NCBI RefSeq assembly: GCF_047663525.1
Contig: NC_092600.1
Span: 5,514,001-5,578,000 of the forward strand
DNA: 64,000 nt
Direction of reading: 5' to 3'
Source of the DNA: Anas platyrhynchos
Lineage: Eukaryota > Chordata > Aves > Anseriformes > Anatidae
Of the stretch, positions 27,756 to 38,279 are shown piece by piece. The notes under the pieces were generated by a model, which saw only the letters and a program-made list of their open reading frames with translations, was not told the DNA's origin and searched no databases. The translations under genes were made by a program, and so were the position numbers. The stretch's first letter is position 1. Each line of letters starts with the position of its first letter.

Positions 27756-30642
27756 CTGTAACAAGAAAGAGCTTAGTTAGAAATCCAGCATGTATAGTAA
27801 AGCTTCACAGAAGCAGACAAAGAAAGAGCACTCTCATCCTTCAAATATACTTAAGTTTTCACCAGCACTCTGAAGCAGAGCTGAGTATAGTGCTCTGGGT
27901 GGGGCCATGAACTCTGGGCTGTGAAGAGTCAAGTCACCTAGCAGGGCAAATAATCACAGTAACCTCAATAACTGCATGCTGCACAAGTGCTGCTGCTCAA
28001 AGGCAAAACAGCCCAGAGAGCAGCTGTGCTGATGGAGGAATCTGGCTCAGCCACTTTTAGCTTACACAAGAGGGCATGGCTTTTGCCTGAGTAAAACCTT
28101 TCAGAGAGAAACACCCAATACAATTGTCTTCACCTCTCTGGTTATTGAAATAGGTGAGCGGTGGAAGACTTATAGAACTTCAAAACTGCAGTGACATAAA
28201 AGAAGCAAGGGGAACACTGTTTTGATTTACTGGTAGGAAGCATCTTCTACAGCTAAAATACCTAAGAGGTTTTAACCTTTTTGGCTTGGTAGGCAAGCTG
28301 GAAAGCTCCATTTTCCTCTGAGTGCTCCTGAACATCACTGTAGAGGAATCTCTTCTGCTGTTTCCTGGCCAAAAAAAAACATTCACAAAGAGGACCCATT
28401 AGCTTCACTGTGAATTTTAACACAAACAAATCACCAGAAGTGTTCAGAAAAAGCATACTTCTAGCAATAAAAAGGTTAAATCAAGCAGTCCATTGCAGCC
28501 TGTACTTTGTTCAGCTACCAGAGATGAAATACTTCCCACATCCCCAAACCAAGTGTCATCACTCAGAGGCAGGAATTACCAAAAAAAAAAATTCTTTCTG
28601 TACCTTTGTTTTTCTACAGCATTCTTCCTCCAGGAACAGAACTGTTGCCCTTCTGTACTTTCCTCCTCCTCCTCCTGATCTTCACTGTCCTTGTCCAGAT
28701 ACTTACTCCAGCGACTGACTTCTACCCTTCCCTCCTACAACGTTAGAGAATTACTAAAAATAGCAAAATACAAGGTTCTCAAAATTTGGCATTATCATGT
28801 ACATACAGAATGCCTCAAAAGAAAAGTCAGGCCAGGATATATTTCTGTAATTTGTCCCCAGGTTCAATATCTTGGAGCAGAGAGTTTCTGTACATATCTC
28901 ATTCTGTCTCTCTGCTGGAGCCTGATCATATACACGGTCATTTCAGCTGCATAAACCAATATAAAGGGATCACAAACTTCTCTTTGATTCACCCAGAGGT
29001 CAGCATGGGTTGGTACGTACTTCAGCTTTGTAGGTATCTTACCTGCTGGACTGAACTCTCTTCACCATGGGCTGCTGTCTTTTCGTTGTCATTTACAGAT
29101 TCTTCTATGCACCTAAGAGAGATAGAGTTGCAGCTGGAGTTTCTTGTCCAGCTTATAAACAAATTAGTCTGCTTATTTGTATTTTTCAGATCATCTAGTC
29201 ATAGCAAAAGACATTGGATAGAAAGCATGGAGAGGAACACTGGGTAGGAAGCCTATCAGGAAAAAAAAAAACAAAAAAATATAGAAAAGCAGATCATAGA
29301 TGTCAAAGACTTTCAGGATACATTGCCCAAATACTGGGAAAAAATTTAGAGTGTAGCCTGCCTTTCTCCTATACAAACAGAGTAGCTAGTCTGATCTAAA
29401 ACTGCTAACCATGAAATGGGAAATTTTAATTGATCATAACTACAGATATAACAGCATATCTTTCAGGACAACAGCTTAAACCCCTAATTATATCCCAAGC
29501 AAGCAAGTAAAAAGGGAAGTTATTTCATAATGTTTTGGGAAAAGCAACACCAACTCTTTTTGATGAAGCAAACAGAGTTCTCCTCCCAAAGCTTAACCCA
29601 GTAGCACTGCATATACACAGCTAAGTTACATAACTAGCTTTGACTGATTTCTGAAAATAACCTTCAGCGAAAAGGAAGCGGTACTAGTTCAAGACCAGTT
29701 CAAGATTAGGCAATTCATAAACAGACTCAGGAATGAAATAAACAGGAAAGTGCTACTCAGATTTTTCAGCCCAGCAGGAATTACATCCAACTTTTTGCTC
29801 TTTCTGTCGATGGCAGGGATTACTCAGCAGACCCACCACGTGAAACCCCTGAACACCAACAGTTTGGTGGTGCCAGCTGAGCGGAGGATTTTCTCCCCGG
29901 GGTGCCCGCAGCTGCACTGCTTGTCAGCCTGAGGGATGGGCACTGCCAGCTGGCTCCTCAGACAGTACATAAGAAAGTGCAACTTCAGAAAAGCAAACTA
30001 AGCCCTATTCCGTGTATTTCAGTGGGTATAAAGCATGATGAACACACACTAACGACCAACTAAAATTATTAAAAGAAGCCCCTTGTTAAAAGAAGCATGC
30101 CAGGCCACGAAATGAACAAGCCGCTCGTTACAGGGAGGGGAAGACAGGGCCGGCACCCAGCCCAGCCCCCTGCGGTGCTCACTGTCCGGCTGCCGGCCGT
30201 GTGAGCCGTGCCCCGGCCTCCCCCCCCCGTCCCGTACCGAGCTGTCCGAGCGATCGCCTCCTCCGCCTCTCCCTGCAGCGAGTTTAACTTCTGGACGTGG
30301 TGCCTGCAGTCCCGGCCCGACCCCCGGCCGTAAACCTGCGGGGAGAGGCAGCGCGGAGGGCAGCGCGGAGAGCGGGGGGGGGCGGGCCCGGCGGGGGCGG
30401 AGGCCGCGGCCCTCACCTTGAGCAAGGCCTGGCGCTGCCCGCACACGCTGCAGCTCCACTTGGCGCTCCGCTTGGCCTAGGGGGGGGGGAGCAAAGGGGG
30501 ATCAGACGCTGCCCGGTGCCCGCTGCCCTCCCCCAGGTGCCCGGTGCCGGCCCGGCCGCACCTGCTGGGCCTGGAAGAGGCGGCAGGAGCAGCAGCGCAG
30601 CACCCAGCACGGCGCCGCCATCCCGCCGCCCGCCGTCGCCAT
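27180..30642 (-). CDS. MRNIP: MRNIP (MRN complex-interacting protein), complete, 7 coding exons, 367 aa
   Basis: MRNIP (C5orf45) binds MRE11-RAD50-NBS1 and supports its chromatin loading and ATM signalling after DNA breaks. Coding exons on the minus strand: 30562-30642, 30417-30476, 30238-30335, 29043-29112, 28604-28734, 28277-28364, 27180-27755; the frame is continuous across all six introns. Visible features: an N-terminal zinc-ribbon-like VLRCCSCRLFQAQ...WSCSVCG (C17/C18/C20 and C36/C39), then the conserved block GSGRDCRHHVQKLN, then SRWSKYLDKDSED with a run of Glu, a Lys/Gln-rich segment, a long divergent Ser/Thr/Pro-rich middle, and the conserved acidic end FCTGEEFDDDF (human FITGEDFDDDV). 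Human is 343 aa. An in-frame second Met (30619-30621, MAAPCWVLRCC) matches the human N-terminal length better and is an alternative start. Confidence 0.95.
28277..28364 (-). CDS. MRNIP: MRNIP coding exon 6
   Basis: Encodes residues 147-176 (KQQKRFLYSDVQEHSEENGA then FQLAYQAKK). It is poorly conserved with human, but it has proper splice sites (TTGGCCAG acceptor, AAAAAG|GTTAAA donor) and is the only exon that keeps the frame between exons 5 and 7. Confidence 0.85.
28604..28734 (-). CDS. MRNIP: MRNIP coding exon 5
   Basis: Encodes residues 104-147. VSRWSKYLDKDSEDQ aligns with human ESRWLKYLEKDSQEL; a five-Glu run follows. Acceptor CGTTGTAG, donor CAAAG|GTACAG. Confidence 0.93.
29043..29112 (-). 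CDS. MRNIP: MRNIP coding exon 4
   Basis: Encodes residues 80-103, CIEESVNDNEKTAAHGEESS then VQQ, aligning with human SLEETVSASEEENVGHQQ. Donor CAGCAG|GTAAGA, acceptor CTCTCTTAG. Confidence 0.92.
30238..30335 (-). CDS. MRNIP: MRNIP coding exon 3
   Basis: Encodes residues 48-80. YGRGSGRDCRHHVQKLNSLQ matches human YGEGSGADCRRHVQKLNLLQ, the best-conserved part of the protein. Donor GCTCG|GTACGG. Confidence 0.94.
30417..30476 (-). CDS. MRNIP: MRNIP coding exon 2
   Basis: Encodes residues 28-47, AKRSAKWSCSVCGQRQALLK, supplying the second CxxC pair. Donor CTCAAG|GTGAGG, acceptor CCCCCTAG. Confidence 0.94.
30562..30642 (-). CDS. MRNIP: MRNIP coding exon 1
   Basis: Encodes residues 1-27, with the first cysteine cluster VLRCCSCRLFQAQQ. 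The first ATG (30640-30642) is in a GCCATGG context; the second in-frame ATG is at codon 8. Donor CAGCAG|GTGCGG, phase 0. Confidence 0.93.
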
Positions 30643-30790
30643 GGCAACGGCCGACTTCCGCTGACGTCACCACGCCACCCGCGCTTGGGTCCGCTCCCCA
30701 AGCCCCGCCCCCTGTCCGTTAAGCCCCGCCCCCAAGCACTAAGCCACGCCCCCAGCTCACGAAGCCCCGCCCACAACCCCCCCCCATGGA
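30643..30790 (-). promoter_or_regulatory. MRNIP: MRNIP promoter: CRE plus four GC boxes on a 21-base pitch
   Basis: A perfect palindromic CRE, TGACGTCA, lies at 30662-30669, about 20 bases upstream of the first ATG. Beyond it, copies of AAGCC(C/A)CGCCC start at 30700, 30721, 30741 and 30762 (spacings 21, 20, 21), giving Sp/KLF-type GC boxes on one face of the helix. There is no TATA box. Binding factors are inferred. Confidence 0.7.
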
Positions 30791-30834
30791 GGCAGACCCA
30801 GGGGCCGCAGCCCTGGCAGCCTGACGCTGCCGTA

Positions 30835-30888
30835 CGGTCGTTAATTAGGGCACGGTCATTAATTAGCGCACGGTTGTTAATTAGGGCA
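30835..30888. repeat. Three tandem 18-base repeats with TTAATTAG cores
   Basis: Units at 30835-30852, 30853-30870 and 30871-30888 follow the pattern CGGT(C/T)(G/A)TTAATTAG(G/C)GCA. Each contains TAATTA, a homeodomain-type core. The array sits between the MRNIP promoter and the TBC1D9B 3' end. Confidence 0.8.
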
Positions 30889-31197
30889 TTGTCACCTTAT
30901 TCCTGGAGGAAAGCAGCTCCTGGTTGTGTAGCCACCGAGCCGGAGCTCTCACCCTGAAGCTGGTGACAGCGTGCGCCACGCAATGAATAAATACAGAAAA
31001 TGATAAAAATTCACTCCAGCCACCCAAAAGTGAGTAAAGTCACAGCAAGTGAGTACACAGCATGACAATAAAGGCTCGCTCCAGCCCCACCGAGTCTGCC
31101 CTTTAAGGTTACTGCCATGGACAAGGCCCAAGCACCGTTCCAGGAGCTCAGGGAACAAACAAAAGGCAGCCCAGGATGCCCATCGGGTTCTGGTTCG
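30889..31197. other. Short intergenic spacer between MRNIP and TBC1D9B
   Basis: No exon was recognised. It holds AATAAA-like words on the plus strand near 30985 and otherwise nothing notable. Confidence 0.6.
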
Positions 31198-31203
31198 TTT
31201 ATT
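31198..31203 (-). terminator. TBC1D9B: TBC1D9B distal poly(A) signal
   Basis: TTTATT on the plus strand (AATAAA on minus), about 1.77 kb after the TBC1D9B stop codon, followed on the minus strand by G/T-containing sequence. A second candidate near 32485 would give a shorter 3' UTR. Confidence 0.6.
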
Positions 31204-32977
31204 GAGTACATGACAGGTCAGACAGACAGTGTAAAATCACATGGAGTAGTTGGACTTTTAAAAAATTACAATAAATTACTGAATAATTAGTAAAAGCGGT
31301 TTTACTCATGGCTGCTCTCCGGATACAGGACAGAGGAGGCAGGAAAATAAGAAATACGTACGAGCTGTGAATACACAGAGAGAACGTCACGAGGGGGGAT
31401 TAACACTGAGTAGCACACCGAGTAGTGTTAAATGGGAACATCCGACCACACGCGTCCTTCCCAGCCTTTGCATTCCCGATGCCAGCCAGAAGCTGTAGCA
31501 AACCTTGCCCTCAGTGCAGGGTTTGCTCTCGCTGAGCACCAGCATCTCTCGCTCTGGCCCTTCGAGGCAGATGCTTGTGCACTGAGATGAATTCAGCTGT
31601 ACAGACAGCATCAATTCTCCTTCCTCGGAGCAGATGCCCTGCTACCAGAAGGCTAACTCTTAGTTTCTTCTGGGCTTTGCCGATTTAGAGAGCAGTCGCT
31701 CAGTCTCCCAGTTATTTAATCTCCTTAACTGGAAAGAGATCTAGTCTATTCGGGTTTCCCGTAACGGGCTGATGGCAGAGCACCACACTGCTTTGCCTTC
31801 TTCTTCTTCAGGTGTAAACGCCCGCTGATGTGCAGCAGTTCCTACGAGCACGTCCGTGGTCAGACACTTTGTACACGAGATGTTCGGAAGGGACACACTC
31901 AGCAGCTGCAGGTGGCACAGCGCTCCTGCAAACCTTCCTACCCCCAGCATTTGCAAGGGCTGACTGATCACAGTATTCTTAGGAGTCTTTCTGAAAATTG
32001 GACCCATGGTTAGTTAGCAAAAAAAAAAAAAAGAGACTCAGCAAGAAAATGAATATTTTCTGCTCCAACAGGGAAAGTCCAGCAGACCAGCATGCCACAG
32101 ATCTGCAATGTTGAGGCTGATTCACTGACTTGTATGTCAGGAACATACTCCCTCCTCCTTACAACTGTCAAGGGCCCATTGATTGACTTAATATTACTTC
32201 TGCACTGAAGTCAAGGAGCTTGTGGCTTCCCAGACAAACTGAAAACAGTGTCTTTCAACGAATTAGAAAAGCAAAATCTAGAAAACCAAGTTTATCTCAA
32301 AACCGTCTCCTGAATGCTGAATGAGAAAAAAGTTATCATTTGCTATGAAAGTGCCAAATCACATCTGAAAAACCAGCAGATCTGAGAATGTGTGTTTAGA
32401 TCTTAGGGTGCTGGGAGCAGTGGGGCACATCTGCATTATAGCTGCTGGGTCACAGAACAGCACTGAAGAAGAACTTGCAAGACTATTTATTTATAGGTCA
32501 GGGTCCTATAGCACTTGAGGACACTGCATGAGCTCTCAGACTGCAGCCAGATGTGAACATGGTTTCAAGCCAGGCTGCATCTGCTGTGCAAGTTACCCAG
32601 GAACCTACAGCAAACAAGGGCAGGCAAGGAGCAGTTACTGTCTGAAATAAAACGTCATTAAAATAAAAGACAGCAAAAGGCAGACATGCATAATTTACGG
32701 TGGTAATTCTGTATGTCAGGGGCTATTAGGTTCTAATGGCTCTTGAGAATGTAAATCTAATTCTGCCAGCCCAAGTAGCCAAAAAAGCACCTACAGAAAG
32801 CAGTCACTGTCTGAAGCCCCTTATCGATCAGGATCTATCGTAATTGTGTAGTTACTGGTCTCTGATTAAAGAACAACAATAACAGAAAAAAAAAACAAAC
32901 ACAAAATATCAAACCATCCTGCCATCTGCCACATTACCTCCCCATTTCATTTCCCAAAGACAATTACTGCTTTGAGT
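31204..32977 (-). other. TBC1D9B: TBC1D9B 3' UTR (inferred)
   Basis: Non-coding sequence between the TBC1D9B stop codon and the AATAAA at 31198-31203. It is AT-rich with several A runs (for example 32021-32032 and 32886-32897) and has no credible open frame. Continuity with the transcript is inferred. Confidence 0.55.
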
Positions 32978-33670
32978 TCACCCTGACACGGAGGAAAGTT
33001 CATAGTCACTGGATGAACTGAACTGCCTCTCCACCTTCTTCTGTTCTTTGATCTTTTGCAGAATGTTGACCTTTTTCTCAAAGTAGTTTACGAGGGCTGT
33101 CTCAGTCAGCATGGAAGCTAAGATCTGCTCAAAGGAGATTGACCAGTCAGTGTCAATGGTACTGCCGTACCTGGCAGCTGCACTGCCACCTTCACAACCA
33201 ACCAGGACCGTGTCATCTGCAATGTCTTCACACTGCAGGGAGCCTGTGCTGACCATGGAGTAGGAAGACATGGACATATCATCTTTGGTTTCATCATCTG
33301 ATAGCAGCTGCAAAGGAGAGCCTTGTCCTTCCCCTGACCCATCTCCCAGCGTTTGGTTCTCCTGCTGGGTTTTTTCAGGCTGAGGATCTCCGCAGGTTTT
33401 GTCCTCGTGGTCAGCTTGGGGCTGCTGCTCCACTGCCGAATTCTGACTCTGTTCAGATGTTGGTGACTCCTCTTCACTCACGGGATCTTGGGTACTGTTT
33501 GTTTTGCAGTCCTCAGACTTCCTTACAGGTCTGCTGGAGAACTTCTTCCCAACCTCCCCAATTCGCAGAAGGAGACTGGCTACCGTGGCAATTGCATGGT
33601 ACAGCTCTTGTTCTACGGGGTCCTCACTGAACATGTTGTAAAGGGTCTTGCATAACTCTATGAATTGTTC
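32978..33670 (-). CDS. TBC1D9B: TBC1D9B coding exon 22 and stop
   Basis: Encodes residues 1025-1254: [20 protein letters not shown], a divergent Ser/Gln/Glu-rich linker, then the conserved [40 protein letters not shown], and the end DYELSSVSG before the stop at 32978-32980. The acceptor is a slightly unusual TTTGAAAG. Confidence 0.96.
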   Translation of the reverse strand, partial: EQFIELCKTLYNMFSEDPVEQELYHAIATVASLLLRIGEVGKKFSSRPVRKSEDCKTNSTQDPVSEEESPTSEQSQNSAVEQQPQADHEDKTCGDPQPEKTQQENQTLGDGSGEGQGSPLQLLSDDETKDDMSMSSYSMVSTGSLQCEDIADDTVLVGCEGGSAAARYGSTIDTDWSISFEQILASMLTETALVNYFEKKVNILQKIKEQKKVERQFSSSSDYELSSVSG

Positions 33671-36600
33671 CTTTCAAAGACAAAGACCAAAAATCATACT
33701 TAAGGCTGCAAAAAGTTGACAGTGGTTGATGAAACAACAGACACCATCTTGCCTGACTCTTCATTTATTTGCCTCCCCATCAAGTAGTGACTTTTACTGA
33801 TTCAGAACAGTCCAAACACAGGCAAACTCCTCTCTCTGCTCTAGAGGCTAAATTGAGACACAGCTAGGAATTTAATACTGGCAGTATTTTTGCTGCCAGA
33901 TGAACAGAATACTGACATGACCTGAGAAAATCTAAGCTTTACTTCTGCCCTGTTTCTCTTTTGTGGTCAGCTTCTACACATTTCCCAACCGGTATAAAAA
34001 GCACCCATAAAGGAAATTAGAGACAGAAAAGGTGGCACTAGTCATTAGACTCTCTTGTAACCACATTCTTTGCTCTCTCCTAAGCAACTTTAACTTCAGG
34101 CAATGTAAAAACAAAAAGCCAAACAAGTTTGTATGACTGGTGGCGTATCTGAAACATACTGCTCTAGAGGGAAAACAAAGATTGCAGGTCTTACAGGAAA
34201 AAATGATCCGGGAGGCACAGAATCAAACACGTTTGACAGGTGGAAATAAAGCAGTTTGATAGCCAGCTACATGTCCACTGAGGAATTAAACACAACTGTT
34301 TAGAACTAGAGGCTTCTAAAGCTCACCAGACCAGAAGAGCAAGGCAATGTACTGGCAATGACTGAGCATGCTGGCAAAATAGCTGCCACATATTGCTGAA
34401 TTCTCTGATAAGCTGTCGGTCATCTAACCGGAAACCTTCAGGTTCAATTCTTACCTGGCTCATTTTAGGGAGATCTTTAATAGTTTCTTTTTTGGACTCT
34501 TTTTCTTTGGCCCACATTCTTAGGTAGTATCTGTAGTCCTGTGGACTGGTACCTTTCTCCTCTGCAAGACAAGACCAAGGCACTACTGCCAGGTGGTTAA
34601 TGGTTTCAGACAAAGAGAACCCCGTCTCAGCAAAAAATGTGTTGGAAGCAAGTTTTATTGACAGCTCAGGAAAGCATCTATCAGGAAAGCTGCATTGTTT
34701 TCTGCTGGTTTATCTGACAAAATTCAGTAGAGCAGTAATCTTCACAATGACTTGTGTTGGAAGGGACCTTAAAGAGCCTCTAGTTCCAACCCTCTTGCCA
34801 TGGGCAAGGACGCCACACACTAGACCAGCCCACCTGTCCTTGAATGCTTCCAGGGATGGGGCATCCATAAATTCTCTGGGCAACCGGGTCTAGTGTCTCA
34901 CTACCCTTTGAGTGAAGGATTTCCTCCAAACATTTAATCTAAATCTCCCCTCTTTTTGTTTACAACTGTTCCCCTTTGTCCTATCACAATCTGCCCGTGT
35001 AAAAAGTCACTCTCCATCTTTTCTATAACCTCCCTGTAAGTACTAAAAGGCTGCAGTAAGGTCTCCCTGGGGTATTCTCTTCTCCAGGCTGAACATCCCC
35101 AGCTCTCTCAGCCTTTCTTCATAGGAGAGGTGCTCCAGCCTCTAATCATCACTATGACCTTTCTCTCGGTCCACTCTAACAGGTCCAGGTCCACATCTTT
35201 CTTGCTTTGGGGGCCCCATATCTAGATGCAGCACTCCAGGAAGGGCCTCAACAAGGGCAGAGTAGAGGGGGACAATCACCTTCCTCAGCCTGCTGGCCAC
35301 ACCTCCATTGATGCAGCCCAGGATACACTTGGCCTTCTGGGCTGCAATCTTAACACTCCTGCATTAGCCTGACTTCTAATAAATGAATTCTATTAGTTGA
35401 TAACTATAACCAAACATGATTTTCAAATGTTATGATCTTGGTAGGCTAAAAAGTCAGAGTAGTAAGGCAGGAGGGCTACTTTGTAGCTCACATCCCACTT
35501 TATCACTGTCCATGCGGGACACTTCGAAAGGTCTCCACGATACAGCGAAGGACAATTAAGATGATAATATGAAAGAAACAAGAGTGGAATGTCTTTATGA
35601 TGAAATTACCTTTTTCTTGACCATTGTCATTTCTCCTTCCTTTGTCTTCTGGGGTTTCTAAAAATAACAAAATTATTAAAAAGTCAATAATATCTGTTTT
35701 TCAACAACACAACACATGTAGAATATAAGGCAACTCATATCCAAATTAAAATCATGTATGGATATATTTAACAGAAGCTAGATCACACACTTCCACAGGA
35801 CAGAAGCATGAGGGTGTTGGGATAAACTGGAAAAAAAGAAGCCACACTGAAAAAGGGGGTGAAACAGCTGAGGGAGATGACAGAACTCTAAAAGAAAGGG
35901 TGAAACAGACATAAAAGGCTCCTAAGCAATGGCATGGCTTAAAGACAAAGGTTCAGTTATCCAAAGCAAGATAACAAATGGAAAAAAACTAATCCACTAC
36001 TGAGCACATAGGGTAAGTGACTAATGTCTACACTGTCCATTACTCATGGGCTGAGCAGACATTTTGGCAGTAATTTGCAGAGTCTAACTTTATGAATTTC
36101 ACTTCTGGTTCCTTATATTGTCACTAGACTACACAGGAAATCTTGTCTGAGCTCAGACTTATTCAGTTAGCCATCTAGCACCAAACAGTGCAACTACCCC
36201 TTTTATTTAACTCTTTTTTTTTTGGAGCATTATTCTATTTTGGTTAACATTAAGCACAAACAAGATACTTTATTCATACTTAACATGGACAAAACCTATT
36301 TTGGCCAAGGTCGAAACACAATAGGTAGAATATATTGAAGTGTGTTTATTACTTAAAATACTTTATTCACAGCGGGAATGTCATGAGAGAGGAGCAGCAG
36401 CAACTTCTGAGCATTTAAAATAGCATGTTGGTGCTGGCAGAAAATATCAGCATTACAGCCATGCTCAACGTGTGCACATAATCCATGGACTGACCTTGAG
36501 ACTCACAGGGCAGGCAGAAATCCAGCTCTGAGACAAAAGGAGATACTGGAGCAGAAGAAAGAGGGGTTGAGGGGACAATATCCCAGATAAAACAGAAGAA

Positions 36601-38248
36601 AAGGCCACAGAGAGACAACACAGAGAAAGAAACAAAAACAAGAAGAGAGACAATGAGACTTGCATGAAAAACCCAAATCAGGGTGAGAGACAGGAACTGG
36701 TAAAAGCACACTGCTCCTTCTCAGCTGTCTCTGTGCTTCAGAGCGTGCTGTGTCCTGCATGAAATGGGTGCTCAGCAGTTGAAGCTCCAAACTTCTTTCC
36801 CATCATGCAATAACAGCAGCCAACTCAAAACCACTGGCAATCTTAACATATTGCCCACCATGAGACCATGCCTTGCAAAAATCACCATTCACAGCACGTG
36901 GATTTGTGCTGCAACTCCTACCTAAACTGAGGTGTACAGGCACAAAGTGTTGCATTACCTTCTGTTGTAACATCCTCTGTGAAATAACTCGTGGCCTCCA
37001 AAGCAGACTCTGTCTCCTCTGGATTCAGAGCTGTACTCACAGAGAAAGAAATGTTAAGATCTCTAAGGTAACTGAACAGTGGCATTACCCATTTCATCCG
37101 CAAAACTCATGAGGCATCCCTTTTCTATTGCATGTCAGAACAGACCATGCTCACTAGTAGCAATATATGGAAGCAATCACTCACCAGGAGGCAGATGAAG
37201 TTTGTAAAGTATTTTGAGTTTATCCGTGAGGTCACCATGGTACATCCCACCTGCAAGTAAAAAAATAAATCAGAAGAGTAAAAAAAACCAGCAGTTAGGA
37301 CAAAGAATCACCCTCTGCACACAAGCTCAAAACAGAATGAGTTCTAATGCTATGAGGAAATGCTAAGCTGAATAAAGCTCTCTGCAGAAGCAGCAAAGAA
37401 ATATCCCCAGCAAAGCTTCATCTTGTAGGTTTACCACGTATTGTTTCCCAAAATGGGAGACTGTCTAGCAGGAAAAAGGCATCTTTTGTTCTGCCTTAAA
37501 CATGTTGTAAGACTGTCAACCCTCCCTTCATGATAGTGCAAACATCACCATCTCTTTATTTTTTTAGTTCTCTGGAAGAGGACAGAAAATGTTTTTTTGT
37601 AATATTCCAAGATCTCCAGAAATATCACTTACTCATCCCTGTAACAAACTCCTTGAAGTTAATGAGAGAATCCCTGTTCTCATCCAGAAGCCGGAACAAG
37701 CGTCCTGCCAGCACAGGTGTATGTGCACCACAGGACCAGGGTGTCAAACTGATGAACAGCTCTTTGAACTGCTCCATGTCTATGCGATACTGCTCCAGGT
37801 AGGGCAAACTCTGATCTCGGCGGGCAGCTGCAGCACGATTGTTTCCCCAGTAGCAACTCATCAGATACTTTGCCTTTGGAGGGAAAGGGTTGATAGGTCA
37901 GATTATTTTATACTACAACAATCCATGGGAGTGGAGACTTTCTTATAGCTCAAAAATAGCACCAAGTAAGCAGAGACGAGATATGTCAGACACACTGTTT
38001 ATCTCAACCATTATTACTAGCATTATTTCACTACAAAATAGTATGATGTGAAGGAAGAGACAGGGACTTTACAAAACTATATGGAACAAATTTAAGTGAA
38101 AAATACAAAAAAGATTATTTCAGGTTTGAATGAAATGAAACTCAGTATTTACTGCAAAGGGAAAAAGCAGATTTTAGAACTAGGACTCTGAGTCTACAGC
38201 AGAGTGGAACTGAATTTGCAGTGACTTTGGTAAATGAAGTTTGATCAG

Positions 38249-38279
<31 letters not shown>

